Shown: positions 7,674-18,036 of the stretch, piece after piece | How positions within the stretch are numbered: position 1 is the first letter of the stretch | Layout: the number at the start of each line of letters is the position of its first letter | NCBI GenBank assembly: GCA_964624075.1 | Contig: CAZUWH010000001.1 | Span: 124,001-188,000 of the forward strand | Direction: 5' to 3' | Length of the DNA stretch: 64,000 bases | From: CAZUWH01 sp964624075 | Lineage (GTDB): Bacteria; Pseudomonadota; Alphaproteobacteria; Rhodospirillales; Rhodospirillaceae | The notes under the pieces: model-generated | Told to the model about the DNA's origin: nothing | What the model saw: only the letters and a program-made list of their open reading frames with translations | Databases searched by the model: none | Position numbers and translations under genes: made by a program

Positions 7674-10644
7674 TCAGACTGGAATCGTCATCGCCCCAAG
7701 CTCGGTCATGCGCCGGAACGGCTGGGTGATCTCCGCCGCATCCCAGCGCAAAGCCTGCTCCACTAGCAAGGCCTGCTCTTCCAGGTGACGGCGCAACAGC
7801 CCTGTCGCCGGCGAGGCCGAGGCCTTGCGGCCGGCATAGATCGGCCACCGCTGACGACGTCCCAGCTCCTCAAGCAGGTATTGCAGGCGCCGATCCACAT
7901 GAACGAAAGCCCCCTGGTTGGCTGGTTCCTCTTGGCACCAGGCCAGTTCAGCGTTGGGATACTTGGCAAGCTTGGCCTTCACGCTGACCTTGGGCCAGGG
8001 GTAGGGCTGTTCGATGCGGACGATCGCCACATCCTGCAAACCCAATTCCGTCCGTCGCTGTGCCAGATCGTAGTAGACCTTGCCGCTGCACAATACCACC
8101 CGACGCACCAGATCAGGGGACACCAGCACGGCATCATCGTCCAGCACCCGATGAAACCGTGAAGCCGGCCCGAAGGCCGCCAGAGGCGACACGCATGCCT
8201 TGTGTCGCAACAGTGATTTGGGTGTGAACACGATCAAGGGCTTGNNNNNNNNNNTTGCGGAAATTGCGCTGTACCTGCCGCCGTAGCAAATGAAAGAGGT
8301 TGGCTGGCGTGGTCGGAATGCAGATCTGAATGTTGTCTTCCGCAGCCAATTGCAGGTAACGCTCCGGCCGTCCGGAGGAGTGCTCCGGCCCTTGACCTTC
8401 GAAGCCATGCGGCAGGAATACGGTCAGGCCCGACAGCCGCAGCCATTTCGATTCACCCGAGGCGATGAACTGGTCGAAAATCACCTGTGCGCCATTGGCA
8501 AAGTCGCCAAACTGCGCTTCCCAGACCACCAGGGCCATCGGCATTGCAAGCGAGTAGCCGTATTCAAAGCCAAGCACCGACTCCTCCGACAAGGGACTGT
8601 CAATGACTTCGAACAGGGCCTGGCCCTCGCGAACATGGTTCAGAGGCACATATGCGGATTCATTCTCCTGGTCCACCAGGACTGCATGCCGCTGCGAGAA
8701 GGTCCCGCGTCCGCTGTCCTGGCCGGACAGCCGCACCGGCGTTCCTTCCACCAGCAGCGTGCCGAACGCCAAGGCTTCGGCGGTGGCCCAATCGATACCA
8801 CGACCAGTTTCCATCATATGCCGCTTGCTTTCAAACTGGCGTAGGATCTTGGGATTGGTGACAAAACCGGAGGGCGGCGTGAAAATGGCCCGTCCCACCT
8901 CCTGCAGCAGTTCCACGGGTACATCGGTTGCGTCCTGGCGCAATTCCTCCTCACCCGTCGCGGCTACCAGACCGGTCCAGATGCCTTCCAGCCAGTCAGC
9001 CTTGTTAGGCCAGTAGCTGGCGGACGCCTCGAACGCCTCCTCCAGGTGGGTCCGGCAATGCGTGACCATGGCCCCGGCCTCACCGCTTTGCAGCAGGGCC
9101 CCGTCTTCCAGCTTGCGCACATAGATTTGTCGGGTCGTGGGATGGGTGGCGATGCTCTTGTACATAGTTGGTTGTGTAAATCCAGGCTCATCAGCCTCGT
9201 TGTGCCCGTAGCGGCGATAGCAAATCATGTCGATGACCACGTCGGCCATGAACTGCTGGCGAAATTCAGTAGCGATGCGGGCAACATGGACCACCGCCTC
9301 CGGATCATCCCCATTGACATGGAAGATAGGCGCCTGCACCCCCTTGGCCACGTCCGACGGATAGGGACTGGAGCGGCTGTACTGGGGCAGGGTCGTGAAG
9401 CCGATCTGATTGTTGATGATGATATGGATCGTGCCGCCGCTGCAGTAGCCTTTCAACTGTGACAGACCGAAGCATTCGGCAACCATGCCCTGTCCGGCGA
9501 AAGCGGCATCGCCATGCAGGATGACTCCCATCACCTCATCACGGGCGACCATGCCGCCACGCAGCGTCTGATTGGCACGCACCTTGCCGAGCACGACCGG
9601 ATCGGCGGCTTCCAGATGCGACGGGTTGGAGATTAGCGAGACATGAATCGTCTTGCCATTGAAGGTACGGTCGGCCGAAGTTCCGAGGTGATATTTAACA
9701 TCCCCGCTCCCCTGTACATCTTCTGGATTAGCCGGATTGCCCTGGAATTCCGAGAAAATGGCCTGATACGGCTTCTTTAGGGTATGGGCAAGCACACTGA
9801 GCCGTCCGCGGTGGGCCATACCGAAGACCACATTGTCGATGCCAAGCTGGCTGCCACGTTCAAGGATCTGTTCCAGAAGGGGGAGCAGCGCTTCCCCCCC
9901 TTCAAGGCCGAAACGCTTGGTGCCGACGTATTTGGTATGCAGAAAGCGTTCGAATTCTTCCGCTTCGGTCAGGCCCTCCAGGATGGCATGCCGGTCCAGC
10001 GTGGAGAAGGCGGTCTGATTGCGGACGCTTTCAATGCGGCGTTGAATCCAGGCCTTCTGTTCGGGATCCTGGATGTGCATGAATTCCACCCCGATGTGTC
10101 CGCAATAGGTGGCACGCACGACTTCGATGATCTGCCGCAGGGTGGCTATTTCCATGCCGAGTACATTGTCAATGAAAATCTCGCGATCCAGATCCGTTTC
10201 AGTGAAACCATACGTATGATAGTCAAGCTCCGGATGATAGCGCTCCCCTTGTAGTCCCAGTGGATCCAGGCTGGCAATCAGATGACCGCGTACCCGGTAA
10301 ACCCGGATCATCATCAGGACACGGATCGAGTCGAGCGTATGGCGGCGGATCTCCTCAGTTGTCGCGGCGCGGTGTGTTACAGGTGGCGCAACGTCCGTCC
10401 TGGCGCTTCTCTGTCTGGTATCATGCCGGCTGGCAGGAGGATCCGTGACGACGGTGGCCTGGAGCGGGGCCCACGACGCCCCGCGCAGATCGGCCAGGAT
10501 GGCCGTGCCGTCCTCCTGCAGGTCGTTGAAAAACTGAACCCAGCTTGGATCGACGGCGGCCGGGTTGAGAAGGTAACGATGGTACAACTCGGCCAGGAAC
10601 GTCGCATTGGTACTGGAAAGAAAAGTTTCTACACCGCATCCCAT
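7674..10644 (-). CDS. sucA: 2-oxoglutarate dehydrogenase E1 component, interrupted by a false 10-N gap
   Basis: The thiamine-diphosphate E1 subunit that decarboxylates 2-oxoglutarate. The N-terminus has an ELYHRYLLNP segment, the middle has YHLGTSADR and RYGHNEADEP, and the C-terminus has PKSLLRHKA. Ten N at 8245-8254 throw the reading frame. The bases on both sides share TTG, and joining there (removing the ten N and one TTG copy) restores QRNFRKPLIVF without loss. It makes the gene 2958 bases, exactly 986 codons, which is normal for SucA. I therefore annotate one intact gene with an assembly artefact. The upstream ribosome-binding site is weak. sucD lies 209 bases upstream and sucB starts 44 bases downstream. 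Confidence 0.95.
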
Positions 10645-10853
10645 TTATGGTCGGTGCGGCTTGCACCGTACCGCCTTCTGCAAGTCAAACACACCCAGCC
10701 AACGCCTCCCCCCACGAGTCAGCCGCGCCATCCCGGTTCAGACCCCTGACCCCGGAAAGTCAGACCCCATTGCCAACACCTTTCCATGACCAACCCACCC
10801 CGTCATGGATCGCGTGCCGCTTTTGACAATGGGGTTGCCTCTGTCTGGCGGCT

Positions 10854-11732
10854 TCAGCCGCGTATCGCTTTCAGCATGGTACTGCCAAGGGCTGCAGGCG
10901 ATTCCGTGACATGAACGCCGGCACTGCGCAAGGTTTCGTATTTGTCGGCCGCAGTACCCTTGCCGCCGGAGATGATGGCACCGGCGTGTCCCATCCGCCG
11001 TCCCGGTGGCGCGGTTGCCCCGGCGATGAAGCCGACTACCGGTTTCTTCACCTTGTTGTGCTTGATGAAGTCTGCTGCATCTTCCTCAGCCGTGCCGCCG
11101 ATCTCACCGATTATGACAATGCCTTCGGTTTCCGGATCGGCCAGGAATGCCTCCAGGCAATCAATAAAATTCGTGCCATTCAGGGGATCCCCTCCGATCC
11201 CGACACAGGTGGACTGTCCGAGACCGGCGGCAGTGGTCTGCGCCACGGCTTCGTAAGTCAGGGTGCCAGAGCGGGAGACGACCCCGATCTTGCCTTTCCG
11301 GTGGATATGACCTGGCATGATGCCGATCTTGCACTCACCCGGCGTGATGATTCCTGGGCAATTGGGGCCGATCAGGCGACTCTTGTTCTGCACCGTGAGC
11401 TGCCGCTTCACCCGCAGCATATCAGCCACCGGAATGCCTTCGGTGATGCAGACGATCACCGGGATTTCGGCATTGACTGCTTCCAGGATGGCGTCAGCCG
11501 CAAACGGTGGCGGGACATAGATGACCGAGGCATTGGCGCCGGTCGTCTTCCTGGCATCGGCCACAGTGTCGAAAATCGGCAGATCCAGGTGCTTGGTTCC
11601 GCCCTTGCCGGGTGTCACACCCCCGACCATTCTGGTGCCATAGGCAATGGCCTGCTCAGTATGAAAGGTCCCTTGCGCGCCAGTGATGCCCTGGCAGATG
11701 ACCTTGGTCTCTTTGTTGACGAAAACGGCCAT
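10854..11732 (-). CDS. sucD: Succinyl-CoA synthetase alpha subunit
   Basis: The alpha subunit binds CoA and carries the phosphohistidine for substrate-level phosphorylation of ADP or GDP. The 292-residue sequence shows the CoA-binding GITGAQGTFHTEQA near the N-terminus, the GPNCPGI motif, and the active-site histidine H249 in GRRMGHAGAI. Only one base separates it from the sucC stop, and its AAGGAGG ribosome-binding site lies inside the end of sucC, so the two subunits are translationally linked. About 209 bases without a gene separate it from sucA. Confidence 0.97.
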   Translation of the reverse strand: MAVFVNKETKVICQGITGAQGTFHTEQAIAYGTRMVGGVTPGKGGTKHLDLPIFDTVADARKTTGANASVIYVPPPFAADAILEAVNAEIPVIVCITEGIPVADMLRVKRQLTVQNKSRLIGPNCPGIITPGECKIGIMPGHIHRKGKIGVVSRSGTLTYEAVAQTTAAGLGQSTCVGIGGDPLNGTNFIDCLEAFLADPETEGIVIIGEIGGTAEEDAADFIKHNKVKKPVVGFIAGATAPPGRRMGHAGAIISGGKGTAADKYETLRSAGVHVTESPAALGSTMLKAIRG

Positions 11733-11733
11733 G

Positions 11734-12933
11734 TTACGCAGCCTCCTTCACGGCCTTGACCACCTTTTCGGCCGCGTCGGCTAGATTGTCGGCGGCAATG
11801 ATGGGCAGTTTCGATTCGTTAATGATCTTCTTGCCCAGTTCGACGTTGGTCCCCTCCAGACGGACCACCAGCGGCACGTTCAGGCTGACCTCACGGGCCG
11901 CGGCTACCACACCCTCTGCGATCACGTCACAGCGCATGATGCCGCCGAAGATGTTGACCAGAATGCCCTCGACATTCGGATCCGAGAGGATCAACTTAAA
12001 GGCTACCGTAACACGCTCCTTGGTTGCACCGCCGCCGACATCAAGGAAGTTTGCCGGCGAACCGCCATAGAGCTTGATGATATCCATGGTCGCCATGGCA
12101 AGACCTGCGCCGTTGACCATGCACCCGATGGTGCCATCGAGAGTGATATAGCTGAGCGAATGGCGGGCGGCTTCCAACTCGCGGGGATCTTCCTCGTCCT
12201 CGTCACGCAGCTCCTCGATATCCTTGTGACGGAACAGAGCATTGTCGTCGAAATTCATCTTGGCATCAAGGGCGATCACTTCTCCCGCGGGGGTCACGAC
12301 CAACGGATTGATCTCGATCAGCGAGGCATCAAGATCAATGAACGCATGGTACATGGCGGTGACGAACTTGACGCAAGCGTTGACCTGCTTGCCTTCCAGC
12401 TTTAGCCCGAAGGCGATTTTGCGGGCATGGAACGGCTGGATGCCGGTGATTGGATCAATCGGCACCTTGACGATTTTCTCCGGTGTTTCCGCCGCCACTT
12501 TCTCGATCTCCACGCCACCCTCGGTGGAAGCGATGAAGGTCACCCGGGAAGCGGCCCGGTCGATCAGGACCGATAGGTACAACTCGCGTGCGATATCACA
12601 GCCCGCTTCGATATACAACCGCTTGACGGACTTGCCAGTCGAACCGGTCTGATGGGTGACGAGGGTCTTGCCCAGCATCTGTTCGGCATTGGCGCGGACT
12701 TCCGCCACCGTCCGGGCTAGACGAACACCTCCCTTCTCGCCGGATTCGGGCTCCTTGAATTTGCCCTTGCCCCGACCACCGGCATGAATCTGGGATTTGA
12801 CGACGAAAAGCGGGCCACCAAGCTGCTGGGCGACCGATTCCGCCTCGTCCGGTGTGTAGGCAACCATACCGTTGTTGACCGCAACACCATACTTCTTCAA
12901 AAGCCGTTTTGCTTGGTATTCGTGGATATTCAT
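11734..12933 (-). CDS. sucC: Succinyl-CoA synthetase beta subunit
   Basis: The beta subunit holds the ATP-grasp nucleotide site and determines ADP/GDP choice. The 399-residue product begins MNIHEYQAKRLLKKYGV and has KSQIHAGGRGKGKFK, EINPLVVTP and the VNIFGGIMRCD motif, all characteristic of SucC. A GAGGGAAAG ribosome-binding site precedes the ATG. It follows mdh by 15 bases on the same strand and leads directly into sucD. Confidence 0.97.
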   Translation of the reverse strand: MNIHEYQAKRLLKKYGVAVNNGMVAYTPDEAESVAQQLGGPLFVVKSQIHAGGRGKGKFKEPESGEKGGVRLARTVAEVRANAEQMLGKTLVTHQTGSTGKSVKRLYIEAGCDIARELYLSVLIDRAASRVTFIASTEGGVEIEKVAAETPEKIVKVPIDPITGIQPFHARKIAFGLKLEGKQVNACVKFVTAMYHAFIDLDASLIEINPLVVTPAGEVIALDAKMNFDDNALFRHKDIEELRDEDEEDPRELEAARHSLSYITLDGTIGCMVNGAGLAMATMDIIKLYGGSPANFLDVGGGATKERVTVAFKLILSDPNVEGILVNIFGGIMRCDVIAEGVVAAAREVSLNVPLVVRLEGTNVELGKKIINESKLPIIAADNLADAAEKVVKAVKEAA

Positions 12934-12948
12934 GGACTTTCCCTCGGA

Positions 12949-13908
12949 TCACGCCGGCTGCATCATACCCTTGGCCACATCGATCAGAGTACGGACCGCC
13001 GCGACCGACTTGTCAAAAGCTGCTTTTTCTTCGGCATTGAGCTCGATTTCAACGACCCGCTCCACGCCGCCGGCGCCGATCACCACCGGAACACCAACGT
13101 ACATGCCTCTTACGCCGTATTCTTTATTGCACCAGGCAGCGCAAGGCAGGATGCGTTTCTTGTCTTTCAAGTAGCTCTCGGCCATCACGATGCCGGCCGC
13201 GGCCGGGGCATAAAAGGCTGAACCGGTCTTCAACAGACCAACGATCTCTGATCCACTATTACGGGTACGATCGACGATAGCATCAATCCTAGCATGTGTT
13301 GTCCAGCCAAGTCGGATGCATTCCGGCAGCGGTACGCCTCCGACGGACGAGTAGCGGGCCAGTGGCACCATGGTGTCGCCATGCCCTCCCAGCACGAAGG
13401 CGCTGACGTCTTCCGTCGACACGTTGAATTCCTCGGCGAGGAAGGTGCGGAAGCGTCCCGAATCGAGCACGCCGCCCATGCCGACCACCATGTTGGCGGG
13501 CAGGCCGGAGATCTCGCGCAACACCCACACCATGACGTCCAACGGATTGGTGATGCAGATGACGAAGGCGTTCGGGCAGTATTTCTTGATGCCTTCCCCC
13601 ACCGCCCCCATGACCTTGGTATTGATGCCGATCAGGTCATCGCGGCTCATGCCCGGCTTGCGCGGAACGCCGGCCGTGACGATTACGACGTCGGCACCGG
13701 CAATGGGGGCATAGTCGTTGGCCCCGGCCAGTTTGCAATCGATATTCTCGATGGCACTGGCCTGCAGAATGTCAAGCGCCTTCCCCGACGGCATACCGTC
13801 CACGACGTCGAACAGAACGACATCGCCAAGTTGTTTGAGCAAGATTAGATGCGCCAGGGTGCCGCCGATGTTCCCGGCTCCAATCAGTGCGATTTTCTTA
13901 CGTGCCAT
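12949..13908 (-). CDS. mdh: Malate dehydrogenase (LDH-like type)
   Basis: NAD-dependent oxidation of malate to oxaloacetate. The 319-residue protein starts MARKKIALIGAGNIGG (Rossmann glycine motif). It has the substrate-loop RKPGMSRDDL, where the arginine selects malate over lactate, and the catalytic histidine in GGHGDTMVP. It belongs to the lactate-dehydrogenase-like malate dehydrogenases usual in alphaproteobacteria. The start is placed at 13908, where the conserved N-terminus begins. It is the first gene of the mdh-sucCDAB unit, so a promoter is expected in 13909-14080. Confidence 0.96.
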   Translation of the reverse strand: MARKKIALIGAGNIGGTLAHLILLKQLGDVVLFDVVDGMPSGKALDILQASAIENIDCKLAGANDYAPIAGADVVIVTAGVPRKPGMSRDDLIGINTKVMGAVGEGIKKYCPNAFVICITNPLDVMVWVLREISGLPANMVVGMGGVLDSGRFRTFLAEEFNVSTEDVSAFVLGGHGDTMVPLARYSSVGGVPLPECIRLGWTTHARIDAIVDRTRNSGSEIVGLLKTGSAFYAPAAAGIVMAESYLKDKKRILPCAAWCNKEYGVRGMYVGVPVVIGAGGVERVVEIELNAEEKAAFDKSVAAVRTLIDVAKGMMQPA

Positions 13909-14142
13909 ACAGGTTTCCCTCTCCAGAGATTCTTGTGTTCTCAACACGCTGGGTGGCCCGCGCCGAAGCGCGATGTCGTTCTCAGGCTGCCTAACGTGCC
14001 GTGATTCGCGCATAATGGCAAGTGCGACGGGACGGCTTTCTCCATATTACGAATATAGAATGTTGCAGCGCGCAAGATACTCTTAAGAAGGCTCTTTGTC
14101 TGCCTGCCCTTTCCGCCGGCATGACGTTTCGCTCTCCGTCTG

Positions 14143-14233
14143 ACCCCTTTCCCTTGGATCGGGAGGGGGGTTAGGTGGGGGTTGATCCATCCACCTGGAC
14201 GCTGTGTCAGCCCTTCCCCCTGGATGGGGGAAG
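14143..14233. repeat. Two GC-rich palindromic repeats
   Basis: In the 409-base gap upstream of mdh there are two C-run/G-run hairpins. One at 14143-14180 reads like the TTGGATCGGGAGG-type repeat found again near 59.5 kb. The other at 14213-14233 is a perfect stem CTTCCCCC/GGGGGAAG with loop TGGAT. They lie between the start of mdh and the end of the binding-protein gene and might end transcription of the latter. Confidence 0.65.
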
Positions 14234-14317
14234 AAGTCATTCGGGGGGGAATGAGACACCTGTCCAGGCCACAGTGACCGACGTGTGCGCATACGGGCGC
14301 TCGGCACAACGCTCCTT

Positions 14318-15376
14318 TCAACGGAGCGGCATGGCATAAAGAAGCCCTCCCTGCGTCCACAATGCATTAAGACCGCGATCAGGTTGATCCCCGTTTTCCA
14401 TCGCAAACACGCGCGCAAAAATCTCCCCGTAGCTGCCAACCTGGCGGATGATCCGGTAAGCCCATCCGTCATCCAGCCGCAAGGGCGCGCCAAGACCGGG
14501 TTCGGCACCAAGCAGGCGCCGCAGCGTCGGATCGCTTGCGGTCATCATCTGGTCAACGTTGGTGGCAGTCAGACCGTATTCCTCAGCCGCGATGGTAGCG
14601 AACACGACCCATTTGACGAGGTCGAACCAGCTATTGTCGTCACTGCGCACCCCGGCGCCCAGTGGTTTCTTGCCGATCCGTTCCGGTAGGATCACGAATG
14701 CCGAGGTGGGCTCAGGGGTGGGGTCGGAAGAACGCGCTCCTGCCGCCACGCTCGCTAGCACCGATGCATCATGCACATAAATGGCGCAGTCCCCTGCCAG
14801 GAAAGCCAGACCAGCCTCTGCCCTTGAAGGAAAAACCCGCAATGACAGAAAAGAAAGAGCGTTGTCGTGGATGTAATCCTGTACAGCGGAAAGACTGCCT
14901 GCATGACTCGCGATACAGGCCACCGCCGGCTGTCGTAAGGTGGCGAGAGCTCCAAACCCTTGCGACCGTCGTGCTAGAAAGGCCTGGCTGTCGTAAAAAA
15001 TGACAGCGGTGAAGTCCACCGTGTGCCTGCCGTCGTGAACCAAGGTCCAGTTCTGAAACAAGACGTCCACCGCGCCGGATTCCAGAGCCGACACCCCGCT
15101 TTCTTCAGGGAGCGACACGAGCGTAATACGTCGGGCATCACCCAAGGTAGCGGCAGCCACCGCCCGGCAGAATTCGCTACCCATGCTCACTTCCCTGCCC
15201 GTTTCCCGATCGTCCCGTTCGGTGAGACCGGAAGGGGAGGCCGGCAGACCACAGACAACGGTCCCACGGCTGCGCACGAGATCGAAGGTCTGTGCCGCGG
15301 CAGCTTGCGCCACAGAAGCCAGTACAACCAAGGCGGCCACGACTCTCCCAAGACTCCATGGTGCCTTCCACCACAT
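14318..15376 (-). CDS. Periplasmic amino-acid ABC transporter binding protein (AapJ/BztA-like)
   Basis: A 352-residue exported protein. The N-terminal signal peptide (VVAALVVLASVAQAAAAQ) is followed by a domain with RSRGTVVCGLP, FCRAVAAATLGDA and ALESGAVDVLFQN, which fit the general L-amino-acid-binding proteins of the AapJ/BztA type. Several normally conserved positions are altered, such as the usual RNTTWT region reading QNWTLV. No permease or ATPase genes lie beside it, so it is an orphan in this window. It could serve a transporter elsewhere or have drifted in function. Confidence 0.8.
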   Translation of the reverse strand: MWWKAPWSLGRVVAALVVLASVAQAAAAQTFDLVRSRGTVVCGLPASPSGLTERDDRETGREVSMGSEFCRAVAAATLGDARRITLVSLPEESGVSALESGAVDVLFQNWTLVHDGRHTVDFTAVIFYDSQAFLARRSQGFGALATLRQPAVACIASHAGSLSAVQDYIHDNALSFLSLRVFPSRAEAGLAFLAGDCAIYVHDASVLASVAAGARSSDPTPEPTSAFVILPERIGKKPLGAGVRSDDNSWFDLVKWVVFATIAAEEYGLTATNVDQMMTASDPTLRRLLGAEPGLGAPLRLDDGWAYRIIRQVGSYGEIFARVFAMENGDQPDRGLNALWTQGGLLYAMPLR

Positions 15377-15710
15377 CGCGATCTATCCTCGACTAGTTCA
15401 GCTCGTCTTTTACAGAAGGACGAATGGCCCCGTCGACCATCCCCTCTGTTTAGCGGGGACTCAAGTCCTTCTGCGCTACGGCAGGAAAAACGGAGAGAAC
15501 AGCCACCTGGTCTTTCTGGCCACGAATCCGGACAACGTCAGATCCATATACGACAGTTGCCATTGGAACAAAGGATCAAGGTGTAACCTGTTCGCACGGG
15601 CAGGGATTCAGTGTGGAGGAAGGATGATGCCTATGACAAGGGATATAGTGTCATATGCGTTGAAGTCCCATGAACGATACCTTATTAGCATAGCGGAAGG
15701 GGCCCTGACA
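15377..15710. other. Intergenic region between divergent genes
   Basis: About 330 bases between the start of the minus-strand binding protein and the start of the broken plus-strand response regulator. It should contain both promoters. No confident promoter boxes, repeat or small gene was identified. Confidence 0.4.
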
Positions 15711-16391
15711 ATGCTGGTGATCGTGGCCGATGATCGTGTTTTGTCCCGGGGATGGGATGCGTCTTCAGCTCCAGGAACTCGATACGGCGATCGAGGTTCT
15801 GGAGCTGGTGACTTCGGGCAGGCGTTGAGCCTGGTCAACCAGTGCAACAGCTTGGCGGATCTACTTCTGCTGGATCTGGGCATACCAGGCATGGATTGGC
15901 GCCAGGCGCTGGAAGAACTGGGAGAGTATTTCGGAATCCGTGTTGGTTGTCGTGGGGTCTGCAACCGGTGATTCGGTGGTGATCGAGGAGGCCCTGGCCA
16001 GGGGTGCAGCCGGTTTCATTCCCAAAGATTGCAGCGGCAAGGTGATGCTTGGTGCCCTGAAGCTGGTTCTGTCAGGGGGAGCCTATGTGCCTCCAGCTAT
16101 GTTCTATGTTGCAGGGCTGGCACCGGTCGGGCGGTGTCGTGAGCCGGCGGGGCGGAACAGGGGAGGTGCGTGCACGGCATTGCCCTGACGCGCCGGCAAA
16201 TGGACGTCCTGTTCCACCTGGCCGTGGGACAATCGAACAAGGAAATCGCCCGCGATCTCGAGCTTGGCGGAAGGAACAGTGAGGCTACATGTCACTTCCA
16301 TCCTGAAGTCGTTTGGTGTTCTCGAACCGCACACAGGCCGTAATGGCGGTGCAACAGGCGGGATTCCTCCTCTTCACTGCCGACACAGGTA
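15711..16391 (+). pseudogene. Decayed LuxR/NarL-type response regulator
   Basis: Pieces of one protein appear in order but in different frames. First is a receiver start MLVIVADDRVLSRG at 15711 (with an AAGGGG ribosome-binding site), then LQELDTAIEVLELV in another frame. The phosphorylation region LLLLDLGIPGMD follows, then ATGDSVVIEEALARGAAGFI and GGAYVPP, and the DNA-binding helix-turn-helix as LTRRQMDVLFHLAVGQSNKEI, TVRLHVTSILKSFGV and NRTQAVMAVQQAGF. At least four frame changes are needed to connect them, so this is a degenerate gene rather than one sequencing slip. No sensor kinase is nearby. Confidence 0.85.
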
Positions 16392-16428
16392 GGACCGGGC
16401 AAAAGAGACGGGACACCGCCCCATGCCG

Positions 16429-16911
16429 CTACGGCCATCGGATTGGTTGATCATTTGGATATATTACAGCCATCTGGAGTGCTGTCTGTCCGTGCACTGG
16501 ATGATGCCAATGGGGTACAACTTCTGCAAGAGGCAACACGACGAAGGCGCGTTCATGCAATCGCGGATGTGGCAGGACAGGAGAGGCGACGCGGACGATG
16601 TCATAATAAGAGAGCAGATCGAGGTCCAGAACACGGGGCGCATTGGGAACCGTGCGCACCCGACCGAAAATTGCCTCCACTTGATGCAGAAGGGCCAACA
16701 GATCTTCTGGCCCCAGGGTGGTGTTGATCAGGGCGACACCGTTGGTGAACCATGGCTGGCTAGAGGGCGGCTGGGGTGCGGATTCGATCCAGCGGGATTG
16801 GCGCACGATCGTCACACCGGCCGCGGCAAGCCGGGCGAGGGCGGCGAGGCAGGTTGAACGGGGCGGTCCCGCTGGCCCGGGAAGGTTGGCGCCGATTCCG
16901 ATCAGAATCAT
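16429..16911 (-). CDS. folK: Hydroxymethyldihydropterin pyrophosphokinase
   Basis: HPPK transfers pyrophosphate from ATP to 6-hydroxymethyl-7,8-dihydropterin in folate synthesis. The 160-residue protein begins MILIGIGANLPG and has QPWFTNGVALI, the RVLDLDLL metal/ATP motif and PHPRLHERAFVVLPL, all diagnostic. The ATG at 16911 has a GAGGA site 5 bases upstream, so it is preferred over the TTG at 16926. No folP or folB is adjacent. Confidence 0.93.
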   Translation of the reverse strand: MILIGIGANLPGPAGPPRSTCLAALARLAAAGVTIVRQSRWIESAPQPPSSQPWFTNGVALINTTLGPEDLLALLHQVEAIFGRVRTVPNAPRVLDLDLLSYYDIVRVASPVLPHPRLHERAFVVLPLAEVVPHWHHPVHGQTALQMAVIYPNDQPIRWP

Positions 16912-16985
16912 GGGATTCCTCTTCAAGGGTACTGGAAGCCGTTTAGACTACCAGGACCACCAGGTGAAGAGCCATGGCCATTGGC

Positions 16986-17017
16986 CCCCTTCCCGCCTTG
17001 CAAGGGCGGGGAAGGGT
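16986..17017. repeat. GC-rich palindromic repeat
   Basis: CCCTTCCCGCCTTG is followed directly by CAAGGGCGGGGAAGGG, a near-perfect palindrome with one extra G. It sits in the 435-base space between divergent folK and the NYN-domain gene, otherwise without recognisable features. The direct promoter region of the NYN gene, near 17290-17345, contains two TACGAG words 13 bases apart. Confidence 0.6.
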
Positions 17018-17346
17018 GTACCCGGTCACGCAATTCGGGGGAGCGCTGTTGTCCATTAACATTGTTGCGTCTTAGGCCGTCTGTGGGGGACGGGCAGAGA
17101 CCCCTCATCCGATCGCTCTTCCCAGACTACTTGCAGCCGTTGCCATGTCTGCCTACCTTGAATACAGGGATCACCGTTGTCTGAGTCTCTGCTACGTTCA
17201 GGTGTTTCTGCCTTTGCCGGCCGACGGAAATAATGTTCATGATCTCATGCATTCAACCCCCTGTCCATCCGACGAGAACCGGCATACGCCCCGCCGATGG
17301 AGGATGGTAATTATTTCTGATACGAGTTTAATACGAGGTATTCACC

Positions 17347-18036
17347 ATGGTTTTTTATCAGCAGGAACGGATTGGGCTTTTTATTGACGGCTCCAATCTT
17401 TACGCGGCCGCCCGGGCCTTGGGGTTTGATATTGACTATAAACGTCTTCTCCAGGTCTTTGCGTCAAAGGGTCGCTTGGTCCGGGCCTTCTATTACACGG
17501 CATTGGTCGAAGATCAGGAATATTCCCCGATCCGCCCCCTGGTTGACTGGCTCGACTACAATGGATACACAATGGTCACCAAGCCGACCAAGGAGTTTAC
17601 CGATGCCACAGGACGTCGCAAAATCAAAGGCAACATGGATATCGAACTGGCCATCGACGTAATGGAAATGGCCGAGCATCTTGATCATGTTGTTCTGTTT
17701 TCCGGTGATGGTGATTTCCGGCGGCTGGTGGAAGCCGTGCAACGTAAGGGGTTGCGGGTGACCGTGGTCAGTACCGTGCGCTCTCAACCTCCCATGGTTG
17801 CCGATGAGCTGCGTCGGCAGGCCGATGTCTTCATCGAGCTTCAGGATCTGGAATCGGCTATTGCCCGCGCGGTACCGGGACGGAATGCCCCCATGATGAA
17901 CACCGCTGTTCCCAACGGCATCAGGGGAGGGCTGGGCGGACGTTACGCGGTTGGAGCGGCGATGGAAGATCTGCCTGAGGAAAGGGAGAGCAACGCAGAG
18001 GAGACGTTCGAGTCCTCTGTCTCCCATGTCCCATGA
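17347..18036 (+). CDS. NYN-domain (LabA/DUF88-like) putative RNase
   Basis: A 229-residue protein of the NYN/PIN-like nuclease superfamily. Acidic metal-binding residues appear in the expected order: GLFIDGSNLY (D14), KGNMDIELAIDVM (about residues 95-107) and FSGDGDFRRLVEAV (about 120-132). Members include LabA and human MARF1-type NYN proteins and are believed to act on RNA. The C-terminal 45 residues are low-complexity and not conserved-looking. Its last bases overlap the uracil-DNA glycosylase start (ATGA, 18033-18036), so the two are translationally coupled. Confidence 0.88.
   Translation: MVFYQQERIGLFIDGSNLYAAARALGFDIDYKRLLQVFASKGRLVRAFYYTALVEDQEYSPIRPLVDWLDYNGYTMVTKPTKEFTDATGRRKIKGNMDIELAIDVMEMAEHLDHVVLFSGDGDFRRLVEAVQRKGLRVTVVSTVRSQPPMVADELRRQADVFIELQDLESAIARAVPGRNAPMMNTAVPNGIRGGLGGRYAVGAAMEDLPEERESNAEETFESSVSHVP

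Noticed and set aside
8134..10644. sucA as a truncated gene plus a separate downstream fragment
   Set aside because: The break coincides with an N-run whose flanks overlap by three bases; merging them restores a complete gene of exact codon length.
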